From: Bacteroidales bacterium
GTDB taxonomy: Bacteria > Bacteroidota > Bacteroidia > Bacteroidales > Lentimicrobiaceae
Reading direction: 5' to 3'
DNA: 64,000 nucleotides
Assembly (NCBI GenBank): GCA_016705005.1
Contig: JADIZB010000013.1
Span: 138,292-202,291, forward strand
Every line of letters begins with the position of its first letter. Positions within the stretch are counted from its first letter, which is position 1. Made by a program: the position numbers and the translations under genes. Positions 8,130-17,271 of this stretch are shown here, in pieces. The notes below the pieces were generated by a model. That model saw only the letters and a list, made by a program, of their open reading frames with translations, had not been told where the DNA came from and did no database searches.

Positions 8130-10577
8130 CTAATTGAATATTAACTTCTTGTTATTCTCATCAAGTTTGAAGCGGCCAAGCATACTGATGGTGCTTTCGC
8201 CCATAATTGCTCCCTCAGTGATCTTATGCGAAACAGTTGCTTCTACATTGGTGGCGGTCCGCTGGCCGATTCTCATTTCCTTAATCCGAAACACGGCTTT
8301 GTCGGAGATGGATCCTTCAGCAAGCACAACACTGGCATCGCCGATAAAATCATCTTTGGTGATGGCACCCGATTGCAGCAGACGCTGAGCTTCAACCAGC
8401 GAGAAGATGAGCCCCCGGTCGTTCCTGTCGTACATTACTTTCACCGTGTAACCATTCATAATACAGGGGATCATAATGGAATTTCCCTTGCCGGCTTCGA
8501 GTGCCACAATATTTTCTTCAGGGTTGATGCGGATCTCCACCTTCTGCTCAACCTGCTGATTTTTGGGCTTGGGTACAAAATCCTTGCTCAGCACCCGGAA
8601 CTCCGTTCGCCGGTTGAGAGCATGGGCGGCTTCTTTCTCAGGAACGGTTTTAAGCGAATCGATGAATGCTTCAGTAAGCACAGTGCCTGTTTTAAAGAGA
8701 AAGCCTTCTTTCCTGACATCTTTGGCCAGTGTTCGGGGAACCCGTTCACCGTATCCTTTTGCAACCAGCCTTGCCGGGTCTATGCCGCGTTCGATCAGGT
8801 AGTTAACTACCGACTCAGCCCTGCGCTGCGACAGGATGTCGTTTCGTTCCTCCGTATCGCGGGCATCGGTATGTGCTGCCAGCTCAACCACAATGGTTTC
8901 ATTTTCGAGCAGGGTTTTGATCAGGCCCTGCAGTGAATCCTGATACTGGGGTTTCAGATCCCATTTTGCCAGATCGTAAAGGATATCAGGCAATACCACC
9001 GGCTTTTCGGGGATGGGTTCAAGGATGAAATCAATGACGAAATCCTTGTTTTTTTCCACGCCAACTGTGGTTTCACGTGCTTTTTTATTGAAATAGTTTT
9101 CCTTCAGCACTGTGAGATCGTAGGTGGTATTTGGTCTGATCTGCGATTTGCTGAACGAATAAAATCCTTTCGGGTCTGTTTTGGCTTCAACCGAAGAACC
9201 GTCGGAACCAACCAGCTTCACGGAGGCCATCGGGATAAACTGAAGCGTGCGGTCGTCCTTGACAGTTCCCTGCAAGGTGAATACCAGCGGAGGATTAATG
9301 AAGGAATAAATGTCATCACCTCCCTTACCGCCCTTTCGGTTCGATGTGTAATACCCCTGATCTTCGCCTGGCTGGAAAATCATCGCGAAATCGTCACCGC
9401 TGGAGTTTACAGGAACTTCAAGATTAACAGGTGCAGACCAGGTATTTCCGCGAAGAACGGACTTAAAAATGTCTAGCCCGCCCAAACCGGGATGTCCGTT
9501 TGAAGCAAAATACAAAGTTGTATCATTCTTCAGGAAAGGGAATACTTCATCACCAGGGGTATTCACCAGTGCACCAAGATTCAATGGTTTGGAGAACTCA
9601 TCGGACGAAGATTTTCGTGTGGCTATCCATAAATCTTTACTACCCTGACCACCCTTGCGATCGCTCGAGAAAATCAGTGTTAGTTCATCGGCACTGATGG
9701 CCGGATGACCGTCGGTAACGGTACTGTCTTTGCCCAGATCGAGTGCTTTGGCTTCGCCCCACCCACGGCCTGATCGTTTGATCGACAGAATCCTGCAGTT
9801 CGTCCTTTCATCCTCGGCACTTCCACAGCGGGTATAATACATCGAGGTGAATTTATCATTAAAAGCGGGGGTGCCTTCATTGGCCGCCGTGTTCAGCTTG
9901 CCTTCCGTATCGGCAAGGGTTGGTTCACTCCATTCACCTTTCCGGTCCTGGCGGGTAAGGAAGAGATCGCTGAAATTCTGACCTGTCCAGTCGTCAAGCC
10001 CCTTGCCGGTGCTTCCTTCACGGGTGGAAGTGAATATCAGCGCATTGTAAAACTTATCGGCATAAGTAGCCGCAAAATCATCGCTTTTTGAATTGGCTTT
10101 TTTAACATTGGCTACCGAGTATTTGGTTGGGTTGGCAATCCATTCTGCCGCAAGTTCACACGATTTTACACCATTGGGCCCCTGTGGATCTTCCGGTGCA
10201 TTTTCAGAATATAAAGTATAATACTCCCTGGCAATGTCATATTTTTCATTGGCCTTCAGCATGTTGGCATAATGGAGATAAACTATGGGGTTGCGCCGGG
10301 CATAATCCCCCTTGATGATCCTTCGGTAGTTGGCTTCGGCTTTTTTTGTCTGGTTCATCAACCTGTAACATTCACCCATCTGAAAGGAGATGCGTTCCTT
10401 CTCGGCCCTGTTTTTGGTTTTTGAAAATGCCTTCTTATACCGGGTGGCTGCCACATTATACTGGAAGCTGCTGAATGCCTCCTCGGCTGCGGCAATCCTT
10501 CTGCTCTGGCCTGAAACCTCCGGTATGGAAATGGCTATCAATAAAGAGATCAGCAGTGTGGTCTTGATTATCTTCAT
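8130..10577 (-). CDS. PorE-like OmpA-family protein with extra retropepsin-like C-terminal domain
   Basis: An 815-residue envelope protein. A signal peptide ends near SGQ (residue 24). Then come TPR-like helices (~25-140), a PD40/WD40-like propeller (~165-430, with blades such as ISADELTLIFSSDRKGGQG and GYYTSNRKGGKGGDDIY), a carboxypeptidase-regulatory domain (~433-520), and an OmpA-C peptidoglycan-binding domain (~540-680: VELAAHTDARDTEERND, LSQRRAESVVNYL). This order is that of PorE, the T9SS component. Residues ~700-815 add something else: the strand pattern of a retropepsin (IPCIMNGYTVKVMYD, VEAQRLLQSGAITKDDF, MRIGQRTATNVEATV, ISMLGRF), with D717-R-N where D-T/S-G is required. It is probably not proteolytic. 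It has its own terminator. An ordinary OmpA anchor protein outside T9SS is the alternative. Confidence 0.85.
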   Translation of the reverse strand: MKIIKTTLLISLLIAISIPEVSGQSRRIAAAEEAFSSFQYNVAATRYKKAFSKTKNRAEKERISFQMGECYRLMNQTKKAEANYRRIIKGDYARRNPIVYLHYANMLKANEKYDIAREYYTLYSENAPEDPQGPNGVKSCELAAEWIANPTKYSVANVKKANSKSDDFAATYADKFYNALIFTSTREGSTGKGLDDWTGQNFSDLFLTRQDRKGEWSEPTLADTEGKLNTAANEGTPAFNDKFTSMYYTRCGSAEDERTNCRILSIKRSGRGWGEAKALDLGKDSTVTDGHPAISADELTLIFSSDRKGGQGSKDLWIATRKSSSDEFSKPLNLGALVNTPGDEVFPFLKNDTTLYFASNGHPGLGGLDIFKSVLRGNTWSAPVNLEVPVNSSGDDFAMIFQPGEDQGYYTSNRKGGKGGDDIYSFINPPLVFTLQGTVKDDRTLQFIPMASVKLVGSDGSSVEAKTDPKGFYSFSKSQIRPNTTYDLTVLKENYFNKKARETTVGVEKNKDFVIDFILEPIPEKPVVLPDILYDLAKWDLKPQYQDSLQGLIKTLLENETIVVELAAHTDARDTEERNDILSQRRAESVVNYLIERGIDPARLVAKGYGERVPRTLAKDVRKEGFLFKTGTVLTEAFIDSLKTVPEKEAAHALNRRTEFRVLSKDFVPKPKNQQVEQKVEIRINPEENIVALEAGKGNSIMIPCIMNGYTVKVMYDRNDRGLIFSLVEAQRLLQSGAITKDDFIGDASVVLAEGSISDKAVFRIKEMRIGQRTATNVEATVSHKITEGAIMGESTISMLGRFKLDENNKKLIFN

Positions 10578-11005
10578 CGGGATTCTGTCGTTTTTTTTAA
10601 TCGGGCAATCGTCCGGTCAATACTGACGATTGATCTGCTAAATTAGTGATTTTATCAATAGTCCCTTTCAGTGGGTTTTGATTCGTGCTGAGATTGCTGA
10701 AATAACGATTTCAGCAATTATTTTATCTGCACTGAGGCTACCTGACCTCACCCGAAATTCTCAGGGAAACCATACACCAGATATGCATAAATACCGTCTC
10801 ATCGCAGAATCGGGGCTACAATACTCAATAAACCGGCTAAACCAGGTTCCCTGGGATGATCATCGGACTTTTCCGGTCTGATTTTGTCTTTCTCTTCCAC
10901 CAGGGCAGGATGGCAGCATTTCCAATTTATTGAATTATCGTTAATTGGCAATTAAACTGATTTGGATTAACCCTCAAATAACGGTATGATGCACTTAAAA
11001 TTGTG
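10578..11005. other. 428-base gap containing a perfect inverted repeat
   Basis: No credible gene. The notable element is the inverted repeat at 10693-10718. No TAnnTTTG box was found in front of the PorE-like gene. Confidence 0.55.
10693..10718. repeat. Perfect 11-bp inverted repeat
   Basis: ATTGCTGAAAT and ATTTCAGCAAT separated by AACG. It lies 287 bases downstream of tatA and 115 bases upstream of the PorE-like gene, so it could be a terminator hairpin or an operator. It lacks a convincing T-run on the minus strand. Confidence 0.6.
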
Positions 11006-11398
11006 TTACAACGGATTGGGTGAAGCATCCTGGTTTTGATCCGGATTGACTTTTTTTAATTCCTTTTTTTGAAGATAAGGTTCCATATCAGTAGGTATCT
11101 CTTTTGAGATTTCGTTCCCGGCCTGCTTAAAGGGTTCTGTGACATCACGGGTAATGGTTTCGGTTTCCCTTCGCACCGATTCACGTGCGGCCAGCAATTC
11201 ATTTTTTATCGAATTGGTTTCATCCTTGAATTCGCGGGTGATATCTGAAGATGCTTTTTTAAGCTCATTCATTGTTCTTCCGATCTTTCTTGCTATTTCA
11301 GGCATCTTTTTAGGGCCGAAAATGAAGAATATGGCAATCAGGATGATCAGAAATTCTCCGCCACTGACATCGAAAAATAGCAATTGGTTTGCTGGCAT
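11006..11398 (-). CDS. tatA: Twin-arginine translocase subunit, TatA/TatB type
   Basis: A component of the Tat pathway, which exports folded proteins across the inner membrane. At 130 residues it has the usual layout: a short periplasmic N-terminus, one membrane helix (GGEFLIILIAIFFIFGP), the hinge, an amphipathic helix (KKMPEIARKIGRTMNELKKA), and a charged, coil-forming tail up to about residue 110. The longer charged tail and the G-P-K-K-M-P-E hinge leave TatA versus TatB open. It follows secDF on the same strand, but a terminator lies between them and a TAnnTTTG box sits just upstream of tatA, so it may be transcribed alone. Confidence 0.88.
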   Translation of the reverse strand: MPANQLLFFDVSGGEFLIILIAIFFIFGPKKMPEIARKIGRTMNELKKASSDITREFKDETNSIKNELLAARESVRRETETITRDVTEPFKQAGNEISKEIPTDMEPYLQKKELKKVNPDQNQDASPNPL

Positions 11399-11417
11399 GG
11401 CTTTCGCTTTGGGATTT

Positions 11418-11425
11418 CAAAAGTA
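11418..11425 (-). promoter_or_regulatory. Candidate -7 element for tatA
   Basis: The minus strand reads TACTTTTG, matching TAnnTTTG, 20 bases before the tatA ATG. It directly abuts the T-run of the secDF terminator. No good -33 TTG is visible. Confidence 0.45.
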
Positions 11426-11426
11426 C

Positions 11427-11469
11427 AAAAAAAGAGAAAAGGGAAACCGTCATCAGTTCCCCTTCTCTC
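11427..11469 (-). terminator. Rho-independent terminator after secDF
   Basis: Arms GAGAAAAGGGAAAC (11434-11447) and GTTCCCCTTCTCTC (11456-11469) pair with few mismatches. On the minus strand the stem is followed by TTTTTTTG. It lies 26 bases after the secDF stop. Confidence 0.8.
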
Positions 11470-11494
11470 ATTTATAACAGAAAATAAGATATTC

Positions 11495-14400
11495 CTATTT
11501 GGTTGCTTTTTTCAACTCTTCTTTTTTCTTCCGTCTGCGGTTCTGAATACTGATCAGGTCAAAAGCAATCGGAGCTGCGTTGAAGATGGATGAGTAAGTA
11601 CCGATGGCAATACCAACCATAAGGGCAAAGGTGAATCCCCTGATAACATCACCACCAAATATGAAGATGGCGATCAGTGTAACAAGGGTAGTTCCTGCTG
11701 TATTGAAGGTTCGTCCCAGGGTACTGTTCATCGCGTGGTTCATATTGTCTTTCAGGTCGCGTTTCGGATAAAGGGTAATGTATTCCCTGATCCTGTCGAA
11801 GATGATCACAGTATCATTGATCGAGTACCCGATAATGGTGAGCAGGGCCGCGATGAAAGCCTGATCAACTTCGAGGTTGAATGGCAGGATACCATAGAAG
11901 ATAGAATACAATGAGATCGTGATCAGTGTATCGTGGGTAAGTGAGGTAAGACCTCCCAGACCGTATTGCCATTTCTTGAATCGGATAGCGATGTAAATAA
12001 AAATGACCAGCAGGGCAAAAAATACCGCCATTACAGCTCCTTGTTTGATGTCGTCGGCAATGGTAGGCCCTACTTTTTGTGAACTGAGCCTTCCAAGTAC
12101 TTTGGCTTCATCGTCCGAAGTGAATTCTTCACGGGTCATTGACGTTGTGTAGAACTGTTTTACGCCTTCGAAAAGCTTTGTTTCTACAATAGAGTCAACG
12201 ATACGGGTATCCTCTTCAATCATATATTTGGTGGTAACTTTCACCTGACTGCCGGCACCGAAAGTTTTCACTTCAGGGGCTTCGCCAAACTGTTTGGCCA
12301 GGGAAGCTCTTACATCTTCGGTGGTTACTTCCTTATCAAATCTCACGACATAGGTGCGTCCTCCGGTAAAGTCAACGCCAAAGTTCAGCCCTTTTGTTGC
12401 CAGAGATATGATACCCAAAAGGATGACGGTACCTGAAACGATGTAAAGTTTTTTGCGGATACCAATAAAATCAATGTTTACATTGGCGAAAGCGTTTCTG
12501 GTTACATTGTTGTCGAAGGTGATGTTCTTGTTCTTGTTGAGCAGCCTTTCGAAAATAATCCTCGAAATAAAGATGGCAGTGAACAATGAAGTGATGATAC
12601 CGATAATCAGCGTTGTGGCAAATCCCTGGATGGGTCCTGAACCGAAAATATAAAGCACGATACCGGTAAGGATGGTAGTGACGTTACCGTCGATAATTGC
12701 AGAGTAAGCATTCTGATAACCGTCGTGGATGGCAAGTCTCAGACCCTTTCCGGCTCTCAGCTCTTCACGGATACGCTCGTAAATAATAACGTTTGCATCC
12801 ACTGCCATACCAAGGGTAAGTACGATACCCGCGATACCAGGGAGCGTAAGCACAGCGCCAAGTGAGGTCAGTACCCCGAAAATGAAGAATATGTTGGTTA
12901 CGAGCGCGATGTTGGCAATCCAACCGGCGCGGTTGTAATACAGACCCATATAAAGGAGAACCAGCAGGAAGGCGATCAGGAACGATGCCAGACCGGCATT
13001 GATGGATTCGCGTCCGAGTGAAGGACCAACGATTTCTTCCTGAACGATACGTGCCGGAGCCGGAAGTTTACCTGCTTTCAGGATGTTTGCAAGGTCAAGG
13101 GCTTCCTCAACACTGAAGTTACCGGTGATTGATGATCTTCCGTTGGGGATTTCACCGTTGACTCTCGGAGCTGAATAAACATAACCGTCAAGTACGATGG
13201 CAATCTGGTTTCCGATGTTGTCGGCTGTTAATCTTTTCCAGGTTTTCGCTCCATCAGGATTCATGAGCATGGTAATTTCTACGCGGCCGTTCGGATCGTA
13301 ATCCTGGCGGGCATCAACTACGGCATCTCCGCCAAGCGGGGCTTTGCCGTCGCGGCTGGTAACCTTCAGGGCGGTAAGTTCAAGCACTTCAGGCCTGTCT
13401 TTTTCCGGCTTAACTGTCCAGGCAAGTTTCAGGTCACGAGGGAAAACACTTTTCACTTCACGTAACATGCGGTTAACCCTCGAGGTATCTTTGATCATTG
13501 AGAAACCAACGGTTGCCCCCTGACCCGGAAAATATTTCCCGTTCTTGTCAGGGAAAATAGCCGGATTCAGGTAAGCATACAGCGGGTTTTCTTTGGCATA
13601 CTTTTCAAACGACTGTTTGTTCTTGTCGGTTGAAGCAGTATCGCTGATTTTATCAAGCAGTGTTGATTTGGCTGTGTCGTTTTTGGCAACAGCAGTTGTA
13701 TCCTTTGTGGTTGCAGGTGCTTTCCCGGTTGAGTCGGTCATGGTTGAATCAACTTTGGTTGAATCAACTGAACCGCCGGCAGCCAGCCTTTTGTTGGCAT
13801 CCTCAAAATAGGGTACCAGATCAGAGAACTGGTATGTTTCCCAGAACTCAAGCTGGGCTGTTCCCTGCAGGAGTTTACGTACCCGGTCGGGTTCCTTGAT
13901 ACCGGGAAGCTCAACCAGGATACGGCCTGCTGTCTGCAGCTGCTGGATATTTGGCTGGGCAACACCAAATCGGTCGATACGTGTCCTGAGAATGTTGAAT
14001 GTACGGTCAATGGCACCTTTTGTCTCCTGACGGATCACTGCCAGTACCTCTTCATTTGTTGAGTTGAAGTTAACACGGTCTTTCAGTTCAACAGTGTTAA
14101 AAATGGCAGCCAGCTTGGCATTTGGGTCAACTTCGGTAAAGGATTCACCGAAAAGGGTGACAAAATCACTCTGGCTGTTACGCTGTTTCTGCACAGCCTT
14201 GTCGATGGCCTGAGTAAAAACAGGATTGGTGCTATAGCCTGATAAAGCCCTTACAATATCAACCACCGAGACTTCAAGAGTAACGTTCATCCCGCCCTTA
14301 AGGTCAAGACCAAGGTTGAGTTCACGCTCTTTACATTCCTGATAGGTGTATTTCCGGACGAGAATATTATAAACAGGCTGTTTCGACATTGAGTCGAGAT

Positions 14401-14620
14401 AGTAACGCTCCCTTGATTTGCTGATTGAATCAAACAATGTAAGTTCGAGCACCGCGTTGCCTTTGGCCAACTGCTTTGCCAGGCTTTTCGCCTCTTCGTT
14501 CATCGCAAAATCACTTGCTTTTTTCTCTACTCTTTTAGAAAAGAATGTGAACGAAAGCTGAAAAAGGCACACAATTGCCAATGCAATCGCGAAAAATTTA
14601 ATAGCACCCTTATTCTGCAT
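11495..14620 (-). CDS. secDF: Fused protein translocase subunit SecDF
   Basis: An inner-membrane motor that uses the proton gradient to assist Sec export. At 1041 residues it is a single-chain SecD-SecF fusion, common in Bacteroidota. The SecD half has an N-terminal membrane helix, the periplasmic head with LGLDLKGGMNVTLEV and RIDRFGVAQPNIQQ, and a membrane block containing TLGMAVDANVIIYERIREEL. The SecF half begins near residue 715 and carries GLNFGVDFTGGRTY and YSINDTVIIFDRIREY. A low-complexity Thr/Lys/Asp linker (~275-335) is an insertion in the head that I cannot assign a function. The ATG is preceded by a good promoter, and a terminator follows the gene. Confidence 0.97.
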   Translation of the reverse strand: MQNKGAIKFFAIALAIVCLFQLSFTFFSKRVEKKASDFAMNEEAKSLAKQLAKGNAVLELTLFDSISKSRERYYLDSMSKQPVYNILVRKYTYQECKERELNLGLDLKGGMNVTLEVSVVDIVRALSGYSTNPVFTQAIDKAVQKQRNSQSDFVTLFGESFTEVDPNAKLAAIFNTVELKDRVNFNSTNEEVLAVIRQETKGAIDRTFNILRTRIDRFGVAQPNIQQLQTAGRILVELPGIKEPDRVRKLLQGTAQLEFWETYQFSDLVPYFEDANKRLAAGGSVDSTKVDSTMTDSTGKAPATTKDTTAVAKNDTAKSTLLDKISDTASTDKNKQSFEKYAKENPLYAYLNPAIFPDKNGKYFPGQGATVGFSMIKDTSRVNRMLREVKSVFPRDLKLAWTVKPEKDRPEVLELTALKVTSRDGKAPLGGDAVVDARQDYDPNGRVEITMLMNPDGAKTWKRLTADNIGNQIAIVLDGYVYSAPRVNGEIPNGRSSITGNFSVEEALDLANILKAGKLPAPARIVQEEIVGPSLGRESINAGLASFLIAFLLVLLYMGLYYNRAGWIANIALVTNIFFIFGVLTSLGAVLTLPGIAGIVLTLGMAVDANVIIYERIREELRAGKGLRLAIHDGYQNAYSAIIDGNVTTILTGIVLYIFGSGPIQGFATTLIIGIITSLFTAIFISRIIFERLLNKNKNITFDNNVTRNAFANVNIDFIGIRKKLYIVSGTVILLGIISLATKGLNFGVDFTGGRTYVVRFDKEVTTEDVRASLAKQFGEAPEVKTFGAGSQVKVTTKYMIEEDTRIVDSIVETKLFEGVKQFYTTSMTREEFTSDDEAKVLGRLSSQKVGPTIADDIKQGAVMAVFFALLVIFIYIAIRFKKWQYGLGGLTSLTHDTLITISLYSIFYGILPFNLEVDQAFIAALLTIIGYSINDTVIIFDRIREYITLYPKRDLKDNMNHAMNSTLGRTFNTAGTTLVTLIAIFIFGGDVIRGFTFALMVGIAIGTYSSIFNAAPIAFDLISIQNRRRKKKEELKKATK

Positions 14621-14663
14621 GTGTAAGTAAGATTAAATGTATTAGACTAATTTTTTGAGCCTG

Positions 14664-14694
14664 CAAATATAGAACATCTATTATAATTTACCAA
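14664..14694 (-). promoter_or_regulatory. Promoter of secDF
   Basis: The minus strand has TATATTTG at 14664-14671 (TAnnTTTG) and TTG at 14692-14694, 20 bases apart, as expected for the main sigma factor of Bacteroidota. The predicted 5' leader is about 36 bases. Confidence 0.75.
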
Positions 14695-14975
14695 TTCGGG
14701 TTTTCAAGTTTTTTTTCAGCCTGTTTTTCTTGCTTGATCTTGATATTTCATTGTTTAGCGCGGTTTTTAACGTAAGTGACAATACGATGATTTTCATATG
14801 TAAAGAATTATATTTATATGAATGGGTCCCGATAGGTCGAATTATCGGATTAAAGAACAGGATTTTTATCTAAATTACTGTTTTGCTTTTCTGTCTGATG
14901 GTTTTGTTCTGATTATAGATATCGGCTCGCCCTGATCTTTTAACATCCCTCATAACAACGCATTCTTTGTATCAT

Positions 14976-14983
14976 TACCTTTG
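14976..14983 (+). promoter_or_regulatory. Candidate -7 element for the FG-GAP protein gene
   Basis: TACCTTTG on the plus strand. Transcription would begin near 14989, which argues against the ATG at 14989 and for the ATG at 15031. Confidence 0.6.
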
Positions 14984-15030
14984 CAGAAATGCACCATTAC
15001 ATGTTCCGGCTTCTGAGTGATATAAAACAA

Positions 15031-17271
15031 ATGATCAGGATTCTTCTCTTCTTCTGCGGATTATTGGCCTTTGCAGCTGCATCGGCTCAGGAGTTGAACG
15101 ATTTTGGCTTTGCTGCATGGACAGAAGTTCCGGTGAAGTCTGACGGACTACTTTTACGTGATCCGTGGGCAGGAGGTATCAACAACGTGCAGTTTGGAAA
15201 ATTTGACGTTAATTCTGACGGAATCTCCGACCTGCTCATTTTTGACCGGCATGGAGATCGCCTGATGCCTTTTGTTTACCAGCCTGAGGGTGCTTCACCC
15301 GGATTTGATTATGCTCCGGAGTTCAGGCGATATTTCCCACCGCTTACACAGTGGTTTCAGACAGCCGATTACAATAACGACGGGTTTATGGATATCTTTA
15401 CATATACCCCCGGTGGCATCATGGTATACCGCAACAGGGGCACATCACTCCCGTCATTTGAAAAAGCGGTCGACCCTTACCTGACTTCATTGCAGGGGAA
15501 TATTTTTACAAACCTGCTGGTGACATATGTGGATTATCCTGCCATCGAAGACCTTGATGGCGACGGGGACCTTGATATTCTCACTTTCTGGGGATTGGGT
15601 TCATTTGTGGAAAATCACCGGAATATGTCGGTTGAAACCTACGGGAATTCAGATTCACTGCTTTATCATAAGGTGAACAACTGCTGGGGCCGGTTTGCCG
15701 AAAGCAGTGAATCGAACATTATTGTATTTGATACCTGTATTGATTTCAGCCGTAGCAGGCTCACCGGTGAACCCAAGCATACCGGTTCCACCTTCATGGT
15801 AAAGGATATTACCGGTGACTCAATCAGCGATCTGGTGTTGGGTGATGTTGGATTCAGCGATGTGGTGGCGCTGAGGAACGTAGGAACCCCGATGGATGCA
15901 TTAATGGTTGAACAGCTTACAGCCTGGCCTGCAGCAGATCCTCTTCATTTGTGGTCGTTCCCGTTGGTTCAGAAGATTGATCTTTACAATGACGGTACAG
16001 AACAGATACTGGCCTCACCTTTCGACCCAAGTCTGGTGAAGTCGCAGGGTTCTGAAAGTGTCTGGCTGTATAGTGATTGCAAAAACGGAACTGGTCCGGA
16101 CGATTGTGGTCTCCTGACCCGCTCGTTTCTTCAGGATGGTATGATCGATGTGGGGCTCGGTGCTTATCCTGTGTTTAAGGATATCGACAATGACGGGCTC
16201 ACCGATTTGGTGGTGGGGAACTATGGTTATTATGACACCTGTGTAATAAACAATGATGGCCAGTTGAAATGCGATTACACAGGCAGGCTTCACCTATATC
16301 TCAATAACGGAACACCATCGTCTCCAACGTTTTATCTGGCTGACAATGACTTTGGACGGATTTCACAGGCTGGGCTGTTGGGTGTTTTCCCGGCATTTGA
16401 AGACCTTGATGGTGATGGTGACCTGGATATGCTCACCGGCAACAGCCTGGGAGATCTGTGGCTCAGCATTAACCTGGCCGGCCCCGGGAATCTGCCTGAG
16501 TTTGCTGACCCGCTAAGAAACTTCCAGGATATAGGGGTGGAGGGATTCAGCACACCTGTATTTATTGATATTAACAATGATGGCCTGAATGATCTGGTTC
16601 TTGGTTCAGTAACCGGAAAGCTTTCATATTTTAAAAATACAGGATCACTTGTTACTCCTGTTTTTGAGATGGTTACTGATTTTTTCGGAGAAGTTAACGT
16701 AACGGATCAGGCAACTTCCTATACCGGTTACAGTGTGCCTTGCTTTTTCAGGAAGCCGGGTGGGGATCTCAGGTTGCTCGTAGGCTCAGAGTCGGGAAGA
16801 ATGATTTATTATTCCGGCATTTCCGGATTGGCCGGAAGTGCTTTTGTCATGGAGGACAGTCATTTTATGTATATTTCAGAAGGCATCCGTATTGCACCGG
16901 CCTGGGCTGACATAAACAGCGATGGATATCCTGAACTGGCGGCCGGCAATTACTGTGGTGGTATTTCGTTATTCCGGGGTATTGCTCCGGGTCCGGCTGC
17001 TATTGATGGTGATGCTGAAAATCAGGGTAAAATGATGATTTTCCCGAATCCAGGTAATGGTATTTTTAAGGTTGTAATCGATGACACGGATGCATGGCAG
17101 ATAACTATCCGAACAATAAGCGGAATTCTGCTGAATAGCAATCCGGTATATGGCTCAGCCGACAATCTGGTTGTCGTAGAAGAACCTTATACCGGAGTGG
17201 TTATAGTTGAAGCCAGGCAAACAAAACCGCCCTGGAGCGTGATCAGGGAAAAAGTGATAATTATTCGATGA
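15031..17271 (+). CDS. FG-GAP/VCBS-repeat secreted protein with T9SS type A sorting domain
   Basis: A secreted protein of about 746 residues. I use the ATG at 15031 because it begins a clean signal peptide (MIRILLFFCGLLAFAAASAQ), follows an A-rich stretch and leaves room for a leader after the -7 box; an ATG at 14989 is in frame but would be almost leaderless. The body holds many calcium-binding-like FG-GAP repeats such as FDVNSDGISDLLIFD, YNNDGFMDIFTY, EDLDGDGDLDILTF and DINNDGLNDLVLGS, suggesting a beta-propeller. The C-terminus, from FPNPGNGIFKVVI to the end VIREKVIIIR, is a T9SS type A sorting domain, so it should cross the outer membrane and be attached to the surface. The substrate is unknown. 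Confidence 0.88.
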   Translation: MIRILLFFCGLLAFAAASAQELNDFGFAAWTEVPVKSDGLLLRDPWAGGINNVQFGKFDVNSDGISDLLIFDRHGDRLMPFVYQPEGASPGFDYAPEFRRYFPPLTQWFQTADYNNDGFMDIFTYTPGGIMVYRNRGTSLPSFEKAVDPYLTSLQGNIFTNLLVTYVDYPAIEDLDGDGDLDILTFWGLGSFVENHRNMSVETYGNSDSLLYHKVNNCWGRFAESSESNIIVFDTCIDFSRSRLTGEPKHTGSTFMVKDITGDSISDLVLGDVGFSDVVALRNVGTPMDALMVEQLTAWPAADPLHLWSFPLVQKIDLYNDGTEQILASPFDPSLVKSQGSESVWLYSDCKNGTGPDDCGLLTRSFLQDGMIDVGLGAYPVFKDIDNDGLTDLVVGNYGYYDTCVINNDGQLKCDYTGRLHLYLNNGTPSSPTFYLADNDFGRISQAGLLGVFPAFEDLDGDGDLDMLTGNSLGDLWLSINLAGPGNLPEFADPLRNFQDIGVEGFSTPVFIDINNDGLNDLVLGSVTGKLSYFKNTGSLVTPVFEMVTDFFGEVNVTDQATSYTGYSVPCFFRKPGGDLRLLVGSESGRMIYYSGISGLAGSAFVMEDSHFMYISEGIRIAPAWADINSDGYPELAAGNYCGGISLFRGIAPGPAAIDGDAENQGKMMIFPNPGNGIFKVVIDDTDAWQITIRTISGILLNSNPVYGSADNLVVVEEPYTGVVIVEARQTKPPWSVIREKVIIIR

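Noticed and set aside
14989..15030. ATG at 14989 as start of the FG-GAP protein
   Set aside because: It would lie about where transcription starts and puts 14 residues before the signal peptide; the ATG at 15031 is better.
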